DNA of 64,000 nucleotides from Allacma fusca. Lineage: Eukaryota > Arthropoda > Collembola > Symphypleona > Sminthuridae. The stretch covers positions 53,021,402 through 53,085,401 of the forward strand of contig OX359249.1 in NCBI GenBank assembly GCA_947179485.1, given 5' to 3'. Below are positions 23,386 to 36,189 of the stretch, one piece after another. Within the stretch, counting starts at the first letter, position 1. Each line of letters opens with the position of its first letter. Made by a program: the position numbers and the translations under genes. Under the pieces are notes generated by a model. That model saw nothing but the letters and a program-made list of their open reading frames with translations. It was not told the origin of the DNA and searched no databases.

Positions 23386-23690
23386 CCCGGTAGTGGAAAA
23401 AGTATCCTAAGAGCAGGACCAATTGTCCAACCATAAAAGGGTGGCCAACTGCCAGTATCACCTGCCCAACTGAATTTAAAAAAAAATTCGACCCATAGTC
23501 GGTACGATTTGTATCTGCCCAACTCAATTTTTAAAAAAATTCGACCCTTAGTCGGTTCGAAAATTGTTATCTGCCCAAATTAGTCATACTTGCCCAACAA
23601 ATCCATTTGCCTAACTGATGAGGGTCACTTGCTCAAGTATCCTGGATACCAGGATACCGAACTTTCTCTACTACCGATTTCTACCGATTC
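23386..23690. repeat. Inverted-repeat element with tandem CTGCCCAACT units
   Basis: The ends pair imperfectly (CGGTAGTGGAAAAAG...ATCCT on the left with its complement around 23655-23690). Inside are two tandem units of about 55 bp beginning CTGCCCAACTnAATTTnnAAAAAAATTCGACC (about 23462 and 23516), then degenerate TGCCCAA words. A CTACC flank is seen on both sides, but no full target duplication. Confidence 0.55.
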
Positions 23691-23949
23691 CGAAGACAAC
23701 TATTTAGATGTGGTGACTAATAGGTTCCGAGATATTTGACGAAGTCATCACTTAAATTCAAAAAGTGAACGCAAATTGGGCAGACAAGACAGTCCAGTGG
23801 TAAATGGTAAAGTACATAGCTGCTTCAACCTTCAGGGAATTGGCAGAGCCTACGACACTTGTCTGTCGCGGAGAGGATTTTCAAGGTTCCTCTCCATAGC
23901 ATACCTAAGTTAAGCAAATTGTAACTGTAATCTGGCTTAATATCTAAAT

Positions 23950-24108
23950 CAGGGGTGGATTTACGGGGTGGCTCACCACCAGTGTAAAAAATTTAAGGCC
24001 AGGGTAAAAAAATGTTGACTAAGGCTATCAGTTTGCATGTGTGAAGGTCGATAAATCTATTTGGAGGGTGAGGGCCAGGGTAAAAACTATTTTATTAATC
24101 TACCCCTG
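23950..24108. mobile_element. Short hAT-type MITE, 159 bp
   Basis: The ends CAGGGGTGGATTTA (23950-23963) and, reversed, CAGGGGTAGATTAA (to 24108) form a 14-bp TIR with two mismatches. ATCTAAAT flanks the element at 23942-23949 and 24109-24116, an exact 8-bp duplication. GGGCCAGGGTAAAA-like words occur twice inside. Nothing is encoded. Confidence 0.88.
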
Positions 24109-24572
24109 ATCTAAATGTATAGTGGATGCCAAAAATGTCTAACTGGAAGTAAGTGCCTATCGCTGAGTTTCTTTTACAATAAAGCAATTATTATTGTCAC
24201 CTCCGCTCCAACTATCGTGTCGAGTTGGGGGCACCACGCACAAGTTGCGGATGCTTCAATAGGGAATTCCCTATTGCTGGAAACACAAAGCTCCTGATAT
24301 CTAGTTCATACACAAACATTACGTTAAAATAATCCTTCTTACTAAAAGCTTCATCGTAGTAGACTAGGACGAATCATTTGCATTAAGTTTGTTTCCAAGA
24401 TTATTTATATTTATTTATTTATTGTTACATAAAAATTCCAGAGAGATTCATGGAAGGGTGTAATGAATAATTCAAGGGTCAGGGAGGACTGCAAGGGAGT
24501 ATAGGGACTTTTAAATCAAACGCTGCATCTCACTGGCATAATACTTTTGCTCAGAGTTCTAGCGAGACGAGT

Positions 24573-24795
24573 TGTGTTACGCACGCCTCTCTTGCCTCCG
24601 ATAGGCTTATGCTTGTTACCATAGAGTGACTGTCAACCATCGTTTACTTGCCGACCATAGATTGACTCTCGAGTTTCAATTTCTTAATCATGTTGCAAGA
24701 TATTTACATTGCATATGCATACATACTTTTATTTCGCGCTGAAACGCACAAAAAATTATCGGCCAATCGCAGGCAAGAGAGGCATGCGTAACACA
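24573..24795. repeat. Inverted-repeat element with arms of about 34 bp
   Basis: TGTGTTACGCACGCCTCTCT (24573-24592) and the following TGCCTCCGATAGGC are mirrored by GGCCAATCGCAGGCAAGAGA and GGCATGCGTAACACA (24761-24795) with a few mismatches. The spacer is about 155 bp. No target duplication was fixed. Confidence 0.65.
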
Positions 24796-25960
24796 CCTGT
24801 CCTTAATTGGTAAAGTGCCACCCTGGCTTGTCTTGACAGTACATGCATGTTTTTTAAATGCGACCAAACCGAAGCAGAGCAGAATTCGCCTAAGTTCCAA
24901 GTCATTTCAAGCAACCAAAAGCAGGTTTTACGTCCTAGTATCGTAGTAGTGATGGTTTTCGTCCTTATGTTCATGCCATGTTGAAGCAAAGCGGTTCATT
25001 TCTTTATTACATTTATGCAAAAAAATGCTTTAAAATAAAAATCAAAGCATTTTTTTTCTTTTTTGTTAACTTGAACATGCTTAAGTTATAGTAACCAAAA
25101 GTGTTCAACTTAATTCTGACCATGTCAACAAAAAATAATGCAATTCCAGAATACAAAAGATAAAAAAGCGTTTCACTTTGAAAAGTAAAAAAGAGAACAG
25201 AAATACCGCAATGATAAACAAGTTACCAACAAGCTGTTATGCTGCATATTGGAATTTGAATGGTTAATTCGAATAAACTACCACTTGATTTTTATGTACA
25301 CCTTTGAATATTTAGTATAGCGTGGCTAATATGATCAGTCGTCATCCTTTAATCAATACCATTAAATTCAAACTTTGGGTAAACAGTCCATAAACGCAGG
25401 TCAGACATTAAATGCATTAAAATGATGCAGCTGTCATGCATTGATAGCGTTCTGGATAGTGCAAACAATTTGAACCTTCCTTGGTCAAAAAATTCAAACG
25501 AAGTAACAATCAAAAACCTAAGTACATATGTTTAAATTTGTTTGTAAATTATCAATTTTTGTAAGCCGTGCCTAAATGTTTCACGTCCACGTGAACAAAA
25601 CCTCCAAAATATAGCCTAAACATACGCGCATATACTTGACTGTCTCATTTAACCATATTAATAATTAGCCCACTTGATTTAAAAAACAATTCGCCACTGG
25701 TGCTCGACTTTATCGAGAGAGTCGCTGTCATTAATATATTTAAATTACACTGGAGGACTGAAAACAGCCTTTCTTGCAACAATACTAGCGACATAATGTT
25801 GAAACGCTTCTTTTCCTAGAATCAAAGCGTTCATTCAAAAATGTTGTGCCCAGGTCTAATTATTTTAGTAAAGTTACCCAGCATAATGCATATTAACTAG
25901 GATAATTATTTCAAAACAAGACTGACTGACAAACATTTGGTCTGCTTAAATAGTTTAATT

Positions 25961-26084
25961 TACCGTTTTAAAAGCACCATATCGTTGGCTAAATTCTAAA
26001 ACGTACCATTTTCATTGGAGATCCCATTTAAAAAGCATAGGTTACGAAATGAAAATGGTACCTTTTAAATTTTAGAAAACGGTA
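25961..26084. repeat. Hairpin MITE-like element, 124 bp
   Basis: TACCGTTTT (25961-25969) pairs with AAAACGGTA (26076-26084). Inner arms CTAAATTCTAAAACGTACC and ATTTTCATT pair with AATGAAAAT and GGTACCTTTTAAATTTTAG. The structure is a long imperfect hairpin without coding capacity. Confidence 0.65.
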
Positions 26085-26601
26085 TGTAGCCTTTATTTAT
26101 CACAACATTTGATTATTTAAAAAAAATATATAAGCCGCAATATCAGATTAATTTAAAAACAATAATTCTAAAATTTACTTTTTGTCAACCGACCTACGGG
26201 CATCCTGATGCAACTTAAAAAACAGATAAATTGGGATAGCGATACTAACATAAATTGTATGAGTTAAGGTTTGTTGATGGTTTATAAAACGCCATGTCAG
26301 TTTTCATACGATTATTGTTTACTATCACAACAGATAAAGCCACTCCAGCAATGAAGTTACTACAAATAAATATTTACGAAATGTTAGAAAAACAAATTAT
26401 TTAATATTAGGAAATTTCTGAAATACGGGGCAAATTGGATAGTTAAACCAATTTCACGTTAAGATTATTTAACTGTTTTGGCATTTCATATAATAATTCT
26501 GTGTAATTGCTGTAAAAAATAGAACTTCTAGGGTATTTGTATATAAGATATTGTTGCATTCAAATTATTATTACAATTAAAATTCATTGCTGCCACACTT
26601 A

Positions 26602-26621
26602 CCATCCGCCTCGGCGGATGG
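26602..26621. repeat. GC-rich short palindrome in AT-rich DNA
   Basis: CCATCCGCC, TC, GGCGGATGG is a perfect 9-bp inverted repeat with a 2-bp centre, conspicuous in surroundings of about 70 percent AT. Function unknown. Confidence 0.6.
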
Positions 26622-27477
26622 CTTGATTGCTAGTTCATGTTTAATCGACGTTATTCGTTATAAGTGAGGAAAGGGAGAAAATCGTCGATTTAGGTGTTAG
26701 TGGAGACTCAGAAGATGTTTCTAGCAGTTACGTTAAAACAAAAAAAAACATCTTTTGACAAACAAGCATGCATTCAGCGACGGAGTTTAATTATTGTTAT
26801 TCACGGTATTTATTTTCGGCTGAAATTTGAAAACCCTTTGGAGTTTTTAAAGCAAAAATCATTTGCTGTCTAAAACGCTTCTCGGGGAAACTTAGTTTTA
26901 CTGTAACAGTATTAAAGGTAGCTTCTTGTAATTTTACGTGTTACAAGGAATAAACGAGCATGTTATAAATCATTATACTTTTTTATTTTGATATTAAGTG
27001 GAAGCAGTTAATTGCACGTTAAATTGCTGAACTCAATTTAAATCAACTTCAAGTCAATTTCAATTCAACTTCAATTTGTACAAATATTACAACTTGAAAT
27101 TGCCAACTTCAAATAATGAAGCTATAAGTTGGTTTTCGATAATTGACTGTCATTTAAAAAATTTATTTACAATTGGTCAAATACAACTATGAGGGTCAAA
27201 ATTGAGTTGAAAATTCAATTTCAAGTACAACTTCAAGTTCAAATAACGTGATAACTTGAGTTGTGAGGAGCCCTAGCCGAGATAGGTTGGTGAGTTCACA
27301 AAAACGTCTTTGGTCTATTATTGGTTATTTGGTTTAATATTAAATTACGACATATCATCGAATTCGGAGAGATTTTCTGACATTATGTCAATACAAATTG
27401 GCATACTAACCCTGGACCTGGTGTTTCATCTAATTTAATGATAGTTTAGGAATAATTAATTTTTTTACGCGGCCGTA

Positions 27478-27685
27478 CAGGGTGAAACAACCGTGGAAAC
27501 GTTTCCTGGACCTCAGCTTCAAAATCAAATATCTCTGGACCGGATTATCATAGCATTCTCAAATAAGTGTTTTACTACCAGAAAAAATATCCTTTATAAT
27601 TCTGAGAAGTAGTTACGTAATCTCCAAACTGCAACATTCCGTATTTATTAGAATCATGGTGAGTAAAAAAACCTGCTTCACCCTG
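27478..27685. mobile_element. Tc1/mariner-type MITE, 208 bp
   Basis: CAGGGTGAA (27478-27486) is mirrored by TTCACCCTG (27677-27685), and a TA dinucleotide flanks each end (27476-27477, 27686-27687). A TA duplication with a CAGGGT-like terminus is usual for mariner-type MITEs of arthropods. No coding sequence. Confidence 0.7.
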
Positions 27686-28372
27686 TATGTGCAGAAACTG
27701 TGAGGTAACCCTTTAGCCATCTATATCGGAATTATAAATTAATTGTTATATTAATTTGTTTTTTCCTTCCACTGATAGATTTCGCATCAACTCGTACATG
27801 TGTAATTGAAATTCCGTTGACGTTTAGAAAATTTAGTCTATACATAATGAATATCAGAACACGTGTAAAATGTGACTACTCGTTTAGGTGAATATAATTC
27901 CAAAAGTGCAAACAAAGATATCGAGGCAACATGGTTTAAAGACTGTAAAAAGCATCTTCAGTAACTTCAGAACTAGTTTCAAGTTCAAGTACACTTGACC
28001 ATTTTCAAATTCAAGTGTCACTTGACAAGTTCTTTAAAATGTCCCGTTTTGAAACCGTAAGCAAAGTCAAGATTGTTTGAACATTGTAGGCACCAAAATT
28101 GTCTGCTCAGGGCAAATATTTCTTTTGATGATCATTTGTAAGAAATTGTATAGCCTTTCCAGCTCTCAATGTTGAAAATTCTAGACACGACCCGGAATAA
28201 CAGACAACAAGACTTGTGAAATTCATATTCAGGAACAAAGATTCGGAAATGGAAATTTTCTTAGCTTGCCAATTTTTCATGATCGGCTGTCGTTCTTAAA
28301 TATATTTCAAGTCTCTTCGCTTGTGAAAAATATCATGGACACCCATTCGAGATTAATATTCATTTTTATAGT

Positions 28373-28505
28373 TCAAAAATTGCGGTCTCAGGACCCAAGA
28401 ATATTAAACAACATTGGTACCAAGAAAAATCTTTATTTGCTGTAATGTTTTGAAACACTTAATAAACTTTGCTCATATTCTGAGGTCCTGAGACTAATTT
28501 TTGAC
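28373..28505. repeat. Inverted-repeat element, about 130 bp
   Basis: GTTCAAAAATTGCGGTCTCAGGACC on the left pairs with GGTCCTGAGACTAATTTTTGACC on the right, and inner AAGAATAT with ATATTCTG. The arms are about 30 bp. No gene. Confidence 0.65.
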
Positions 28506-31500
28506 CTGAGAATATGACATTACACTCAAATGATTCCTCATGAAAGCCATAGCACAGCGATTTAATTTTTTTTAAAGAATGACATACTGTTTACAAAAAC
28601 TAGCAAGATCAGAAACTTTTTCCACATGTTTGCTTCTGAGAATCAATTTCCCCGACTTACCCCTCTGTTTTTACTGGTCAAGCCCACTATTCGCATCGTA
28701 GGACAGCGGAAACCCATAACATTTTCTTCATGTCAAAAGGAAGTTTAGAAAGAATTTTATGGAACTACCCCGATCCATCTGTACACACTTCACTGTATCG
28801 ACATGCTTGAGGGCCATCCCATGGACTTGCTAACCGAGATCTTAGCTTGAGTTTATATCAAACGAATATGGCACATAACCTTTGCATTTCTCAATGCATA
28901 ATTCCTCATCAGCGTCAACGTCAAGTGTAGAAAGGAAGCACATTTTACAGTGCCTCAAATATAACATATTTCTCGACAAGCCATTTAGAATTTAAAGTAC
29001 ATATAATTAGGTTATTACAACCCACTCCAATAAATACATCCTTATTGCAGGGCTTTCTACTAGTCTATAATAACCTATGTTGATGGCTTGAGATCTGGAG
29101 GGGACAACATATACTGTTAGTATGCATAGCTGATTAGACAAAACCAAAGTAATAGTAAAATGTAAGACCTTCACTGTCGTCGGTTTTTGTTTTAGCTTCT
29201 TTTTCGTTTTGCCTGTTTCCAGCTTTCTTTGAATCTCGTCGCTCCATTTTCGGTTCTTTACTTATGCGTAGTTATTGCAGAGTTAGAGAAAAAAGGAATT
29301 AAATGTTAAAAAGAAACATTATAGATAAAAAACTGTTCGATATGTATTGATTCAAATTGAAGGTAAACGCAAGTGACTTCAATGAATTATCTTTAGCTTG
29401 CTTTATGAAGAACAATATTGGTCCCGAGCAAAAAAATGTCTACACGTGGATATTCAGTTTTCAAAAAAAAGTACTTTCAGCTGTCACAAAAAAATGTACT
29501 AAAATTAATCATATAGTCAATGTTCCGTTGAAAGTATGCTTCGAAATCCCAACTAAATGTAGACTTAAAGTTGAGCACCAACCTGGAGGAAAATGATATT
29601 CTATTTTGAGTATTACTTGGTATTACTTTTATGTCATGAATAGCAAACTGTAGTCTCTTCTGTAGTCACATAAAACAAAATAGGAACTTACTGGAGGCTG
29701 AACTTATATATAAACAGTAGCAAAAATATAACTTTTCTGGGTCGTCGAGTATTTTCAAATAGTTCTTAAGCTGGATTTATTTAAACAGTAAACTTCTCAT
29801 ATCAATCCCCGACTAGGAATTCTTGGTAGTCGAAATATCAGTACCTTCGAGAATCGTAGATTCGGTTCGTTCTGTTGTAATCATAAAAAATAGATTAAAC
29901 ATAAAACAGTAACTTATCGTGGGCTAGATTATACATTGTATTAATTATTACATTTTGGGTTATCTATGCATACATTTTAAAGGAAACCTGCGAGTACATA
30001 GGAAGTTTAAAAATTTAGGCCACGGATCATACAAATACTAATAATAATTATTATTGCTGCACAGAATATAATAAATAAATATTTTCGAGTATAAAAAAAT
30101 TAAACCAAGTAAATAATAAGTTATTACATACCGCTTTTAAAAAGATAATGAGTTCTCTCTCACTGGGTAGTTTTTCATGCTTTCTTTATCAGTCTGAAAG
30201 CGTGGGCTGAAATCGTTTTCTACTGTATGCACTCATGTAAATGTCTTGATCAACACACCTATTTTTGCAAATTGTAAAAAATAGTTGAAATGCTCATATC
30301 AACCAACTTGCTTGACGATACATGTAAGTACGTATGAGATGTGGTAAATGGAGTGGGAAGAAAACGATAATAAAGTGGAGCTTACTAATTTATCGTGATG
30401 CAAAATTGGACACGTGAAGTTAGTTGCAAGGGTGCAACAAAGTAGAGGAAGCGATGACAAGAAACTAAATTTGGAGCTAAAAAGGCCAGTCCTCAGTAAG
30501 AAAATGTGAGAGTTAAAACGAATATGTGAGGGTTAATTTAAACTGAATTGACTTTTCTTGTTAAATAATGACGGAATAGTGAGGCCGAATCAAAACGATA
30601 ATTTTAAACAATTTTTCGCACTATATTGGCTCCTAGAACTACGAAGGAGTTTGAACTGATACTGAAGCAGTTAGAAAAGCAAGGGAGAAAAATTCTTTTT
30701 TTGGCTCATACTTGATGCCTGCTTTACTACGTTGGATGAGGAAAGAGTTTTGTGTGCAAGTACTTACCTCATGTACATAACTTGCCATAAACGTTTCCTG
30801 GTGTAGCTGCTGGTACGGAGTGTGGAACAGACATACCCTAAGTGATCTCATCTCATGGTTAAATTTACTTACTAAAAGCACTCTCTCACAATCAGAGACC
30901 AAGTTCCCAAGTCCGCCTTTACAGTCTATGTGAATGCATGAAGGAAGAAAAGGAAGATGAGCTGGAGGTTAACTCTTGCAAAGTGTTCCAAGCAAGGGAT
31001 GACAAAAACATTGATTTTTAAATAGAAACACATGTTGGGACTACGTCGTTTTACTTTAACATGCGCAAATTCACCGTTTTATTTGTTTTCAACCCAAACA
31101 ATATCATTACCACCAATAACACTTTCGTAGCTGCACTTCCTTCATCTAAGTCTTTGGACTCTGCCTATTCAAATCTGCAACAAGAATAGTTGTGATGCTT
31201 GTGAATAAGACACACCTTTTCTTTTTCTCCAAACTTGACTATCAATTTGTTAGTAAGGCTTTACTCCTAATTAGTTATCATCTTTCTTCCCTTCCTTTAA
31301 ATTAAATGTCATTTGGCTTGCACTAATTAAAAATCATGGAGCATTTTTAATTATGGGCAAAAGCAATCAATGCCAAGTTTTATTCCTCTCTATTAGAGGC
31401 ACTAAAAAAACTCTGTATAGCTATTTTAACGTATGATATGTAATTCGAAAATAGCTGGGGTATGTCATCACTAATGTAGATTTATACAGACTTATAATAT

Positions 31501-32633
31501 GAAAGAAATAGACGTTACTTGAAGGCGCATATGTAATAACAAAGATCTACGCTGTCATATTTAGAAGACAAATAAAATGAATTCTTCTTCAGCCTCCGTG
31601 CTTTGTGATAATGAATTAAAATGCAAACAAAAATAATGAGGAAATTGTCAAGGAGCGATCCTATTAGAGCGGCTTTACGTGTTGCTGCAGTGGCAATAAC
31701 GTTTGCACGCGTTGTTGTGGACGTGAACATCTAATCAGATAACTCACTACATGCATTATGTACCTATATTTCCAAACAGAGATGCGCACATGGAATCGCC
31801 TCCCTACAATAGTTCCAAGGCAAACATCCAGAGTATCTTTGTACGGAGACCTCAAAATATTTGGCTTCCCTCAGCCTTCCTTCTAAAAAACAAACTCAGT
31901 TCTGCTTTCCTCTAAGAATAACCCACCATCAGTTTAGCCATCCTTCCATATTATTTCATAAAGAACAAATGCATTAAAATTTCGTAATAGGTATTTGTAA
32001 GGTATTTCGGATAGAAGTGATTGAGATTTGCATTATCTATTCGCGTTTACATAATTTTTAAGACTATAAGACAACAGATAGTATTTACGAAAGGCACATA
32101 TTTTCGGTCTCTTTAGCATATACCTTAAGTGACAGTTCCCTATAATCAATCACAAGAAGTTATTCCATTTACACTTGAGTTAACTGTCGTTACAAGTGAT
32201 GCGAAACTGTGTCCCTCATAAGCATTATAACTTACGTATACATAGTCTCACATGTACTGACAATTAATCCCTTATATCTATCCCCGTATGTGGGAGCATC
32301 TATATCAGCAGGTTTGAATATATAGAACTATTTTGTCAACTCTGTCAGTTACGAAACTACTGGAAGGTTGCCCTAATACAGTAATGCATTGTCAATGTAG
32401 TTTCGTGATGCAATTTTAATTAACTTAAATTAAATTAAATTAATCTGATTTAAATAAAACCAGTTTAATATTATATTATTATTACATGATTTTCAGTATA
32501 TATTGTCGTCCTAGTGCGCACATATATTGTATTTTTAATTGTAGTACGACTTAAATTCTTCACAAAAGCCTTCAGGTTGGTAGAAGGTTCATTTTTAGGC
32601 ACCATGCCTTTATACTTCATTTTCTTTGGAATA
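28506..32633. other. Long AT-rich stretch without recognised features
   Basis: I find no exon, RNA gene or bounded transposon. Open frames at 29357-29596 (plus) and 30639-30902 (minus) are about 80-90 codons, match no family I recognise and have no supporting splice structure. A (TTAAA)n patch lies at about 32425. Confidence 0.35.
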
Positions 32634-33516
32634 TATCGTCGGTGAAGAGGCAAAATGATCTACGTGCATGATCGATTAGAATCAAAATGATCTACTTGCA
32701 GTTTCACTAAAGGCAAAATGATCTACTTGCATTGAATTTTAAAAGCAAAATGATCTAGATGCAGCTTTTCCTAAAAGCAAAATGATCTAGATGCAGCTTT
32801 TCCTAAAAGCAAAATGATCTAGATACAAATTATAATAAAAACAATATAAGTAAACACATTCTAATGCCGGTGTACAAAAATGCGAGGTATTCAAAATCTT
32901 TTATATATGCATTTAATTCCCCAATGCCTCCATTTCTTTCTTTCAGTAACATTGAAAAAAAAAGTTTTCAATTATGATTTAACATTTGAAAATGATTCCG
33001 AATATTATGATAATGGTGATTATCGTAGAATACGATTTGAAAAAACTCCAAGTTGAGAATTATTAAAGGGAAAACCAATTCAATGTGCACACTAACACAT
33101 GAGCTTACTGTGATTTTGATTCGTCTTTTAATTCGTCGATTTTAAAATAAATGAATGTTGCAGTTTTCGTAACTAAAAATGTATTAGATGCAATACGTGA
33201 AATTAACTTTAGTTGCCGGAATGATCCTTAGTAATAGCAAACCCTTCAGAGAATATTAACCCACAACCCTAGGTCAATTACAGTCATGGTTAGCCCTTAT
33301 AAGCCACGTGTCCTCCTTACAGATGCTAGTTTTCTCACAAAAAAAATTAGACCAGCACTTAGATCATTTTGCTTTTAAGGAAAATTGTATGTAGATCAGT
33401 TTGCTTTTAAAGAGGCTTGCACCTAGTTCATTTTGCCTTTAGGGAAAAAGTTATGTAGATCATTTTGATTCTAATCGATTATGCACCTAGATCATTTTGC
33501 CTCTTCACCGACGATA
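32634..33516. mobile_element. Non-autonomous element with long TIRs of AAAATGATCTA repeats
   Basis: TATCGTCGGTGAAGAGGCAA (32634-32653), continuing AATGATCTA, is mirrored at the right end (to 33516) and is flanked by TA on both sides, so a TA duplication is likely. The arms are about 100 bp of good match and up to 190 bp in all. They consist of tandem units of about 32 bp containing AAAAGCAAAATGATCTAGAT GCAGC-like sequence, four to six per arm. The 500-bp centre is AT-rich and non-coding. A second partial copy lies at 22376-22499. Superfamily unknown. Confidence 0.82.
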
Positions 33517-33518
33517 TA

Positions 33519-34931
33519 ATGGCTTCCCTTAGCTTTCAGAAACAAATACGGCCGGGCCCTATAAATCTTCGCCTTTATTGAAGCCTTTTTGGAAGGCTGC
33601 GCATCTTTGCGTTTCAAATACAATAATTTGAGTCTGCATCCTAAATAACACGTGTACTGCAGTCGTATTGGGACATTGGAACTGGGGACGTCATTTCAGG
33701 AACAACTGATCGAAGCAACGGGTATGAGATCATTTCACTATACTATACTCAAGATGAATGGTGAAATGCTTATTAAGTTACTCCGTTCTCGTGTCTGTAC
33801 AGTATAATCAAAGTGTAGATTTGGACTGCCAATATGCTAGTTCAGTCTGTAAGCGTACATAAAACTTACCATGTAACACCCAGTTGGCATATATTTCCCC
33901 TTCTACTATATAATTTCAAGAAGAAATGCAAAACTCCTTATAACTCTAGAAGTATGAAGCGTAGAACCAAGTGTAATACCTCAATCAAACCCTCTCGGCA
34001 ACCCCGAAACAAATTTTGATTTTCTAAAGGAATTTTTGCAGAAACTGAAAATCCTCACATTTTTTGACATGCTTTTATAGATTACACAGATTTTAGGTAC
34101 AGTTTGCCCACACGCACAAGATTTATTTTCAACTGAAAAAGGACAGTCCTAGCCTTCAAAATTTTTAAAACTAAGACAGCCGAAGAACTGCAAAAAATTT
34201 TGACCGGAATGTTATAACTCGGTAATTATTGTCTCATTCGGAAGGAAATCAGGAAGGATTTCCTTAGACCTTACAGGAACGCACTAACAGGACTGCACTA
34301 CAGTTCAAATAAATTATAAAATTGCAAATTCCTGTAACTGGCGTTCAAAATTTCGAAAATACCTTGGGCTTGCTAATACTTATGAAAAACTACTATAACT
34401 TTTGACTGATGATGATGGTAATTGATAGGCAATTATTTAAGATATTCGTATATTGATGATAAATTCATGTAAGACGAAATTTCCAAATCGTAGTAGATTT
34501 TTCGGATTCAATCCAAAACACATTTTTTTACCAATACTTTTTTCACAAAGAAGGGATCATCAGAGGCTTGGTCCTCCAATAATATCGACTGGTGTTAAAA
34601 ATTTCAACAATAACGACCTTGACCTTCGTATTACTTTCGAAACACTGGAATAACTTCTTGTATGTCACAACTCGGTCGCTGCGAGCCTCTAGAAAAGGCA
34701 TTTTACTATTCCAGAAATTAAAATCAAGCCAACCGAAATTTTGGCAGGGTATTCAAATTCTTGTTTTGATCAAAATTTGAACATGTTTTACAAAAAGGAA
34801 TCATCTGAGACCTTGCATGCACCCTCAGAACAATTTGTCCTGGGATGAAGTTTTCCCATGTAGCGCGCAAAACACGAGACACTTGTTCCAAGGGTGTGTT
34901 TTTAACACGTATTGAACTGACACGTATATTC
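33519..34931. other. Intergenic with old dispersed repeat
   Basis: No gene recognised. Words such as GGGATCATCAGAGGCTTGGTCCTCC (about 34555) and GGAATCATCTGAGACCTTGCA (about 34797) belong to the dispersed repeat also seen at 9.4-9.8 kb and 48.0 kb. Confidence 0.4.
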
Positions 34932-35953
34932 TAAAGCTGCCAGATGCCTACCTTTTTAGTAGACAACTACTATTTGGGAAGTCAGTTTACTAAAAAATCA
35001 TGAGATCTACTAAGTCTACTATTTGATTGAAAAAGCTTCTAAACTCTACTTTTTTTATATTTTCCTAAAATAATTGTAAAATTATTCTGTGCTAGGAAAT
35101 GTGAGCACGATTAAGCGACACTTGTCCGACATTTTAGAAGTTGGTAATGTAAATTTTCGAATCACTAACGTCTATCCATTTAAAAGTAGGTCTGTCATTT
35201 CAACTCAAATTCTGTTCATTGTTTCATTTCTGCAGCATACTGCAATAGTGCATTAAAGTGAAGTAGTAGAAATCATAAAATGAAAATGAAGTGAAAATCA
35301 TGATTAAATATTTTTCTTGTAACCTTTAGCACTGAATAGTTGCTTTTATTTAAATGTAGGTACTCCGTGTGCTATTATTTGACCCGACAAAATTAAAATG
35401 GGAGGAGTTTGTACTTTCAACGATGGCTTACAAAAAAGTATCTAAAAGTAATTACTGTCCTAGTTGAACTTACCTCCGCTTCCAGGTAAAATCCTTTCAA
35501 CATTTGTTTCTTATAAAATTGTCTTGCTAGAAATATTTTTGTCAACACAAACAGGGTTCTGTGCTTCATTTCATGAACCAACGCTGTCACTGAACGCGTA
35601 TTCGCTTTTTCATCAATAATTTTTGGACGTATGTAAATTCTAAAATGTCCATGGAACTTCTGGAAGCAATGACAGTTGTAAACGTTATTCTAGAATGGAT
35701 TTGTGTATCATTTTATGATATGCTATTCGGTGACACAAATTTGTTGAAACAAATCCATTCCTCTAACAAGTATGTTACAAGACAAGTTACTAATATTAAT
35801 ATACAGCAGACGTACTTGCCAATAACAATTATACCGTAGTTATGTTTATAGAATGTTTGTTAAATCGCTTCAAGAAAATGCTAACGTTAGAATTGTTTTT
35901 ATAAAACGGAATAAAATTAAAAAACCTACTATTATTCGAATCTGGCAGCTTTA
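34932..35953. mobile_element. Non-autonomous element with 14-bp TIR TAAAGCTGCCAGAT
   Basis: TAAAGCTGCCAGAT (34932-34945) is exactly mirrored at 35940-35953. Next to the left end TTTTAGTAGAC/TCTACTA words recur, and the right end has CCTACTATTATTCG, so short subterminal repeats exist here too. Length 1022 bp. No clear target duplication (at most AGCT). No transposase; the 64-codon frame at 35645 matches nothing. Confidence 0.7.
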
Positions 35954-35989
35954 CTCATGACCCGATATTAGAATTACAAAGATTTCCTG

Positions 35990-36160
35990 TCCGGCCAACT
36001 GCCACTCCCACAACTGCCACAATCACAACTGCCACCCGGAGAACTGCCACATTCACAACTGCCACAATAATTTTTTGCCACCCATCCAAAATTGTAAGCT
36101 GTAACAACTGCCACAAAACCAACTGCCACCCGGAGAACTGCCACAAGGCAATGCTAACAG
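35990..36160. repeat. Tandem AACTGCCAC array
   Basis: About ten copies of AACTGCCAC(A/C) spaced 12-35 bp apart. Reverse-complement words (GGCAGTTG) reappear at about 36513-36555, which suggests the two patches are the two subterminal parts of one element of about 570 bp. Its exact ends could not be fixed. Confidence 0.6.
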
Positions 36161-36189
36161 CATATGCTAAGTGATGTGGCAAACCCCAA

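Larger units (their letters stand above)
24117..27477. other. AT-rich intergenic DNA with inverted-repeat elements
   Basis: No gene is recognised. Structures listed separately are inverted repeats at 24573-24795 and 25961-26084 and a palindrome at 26602. A TTCAAGTT-rich patch at about 27000-27265 belongs with the region at 21.4-22.4 kb. Short open frames on the minus strand at 24688-24989 overlap the inverted repeat and are unlikely to be genes. Confidence 0.35.
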
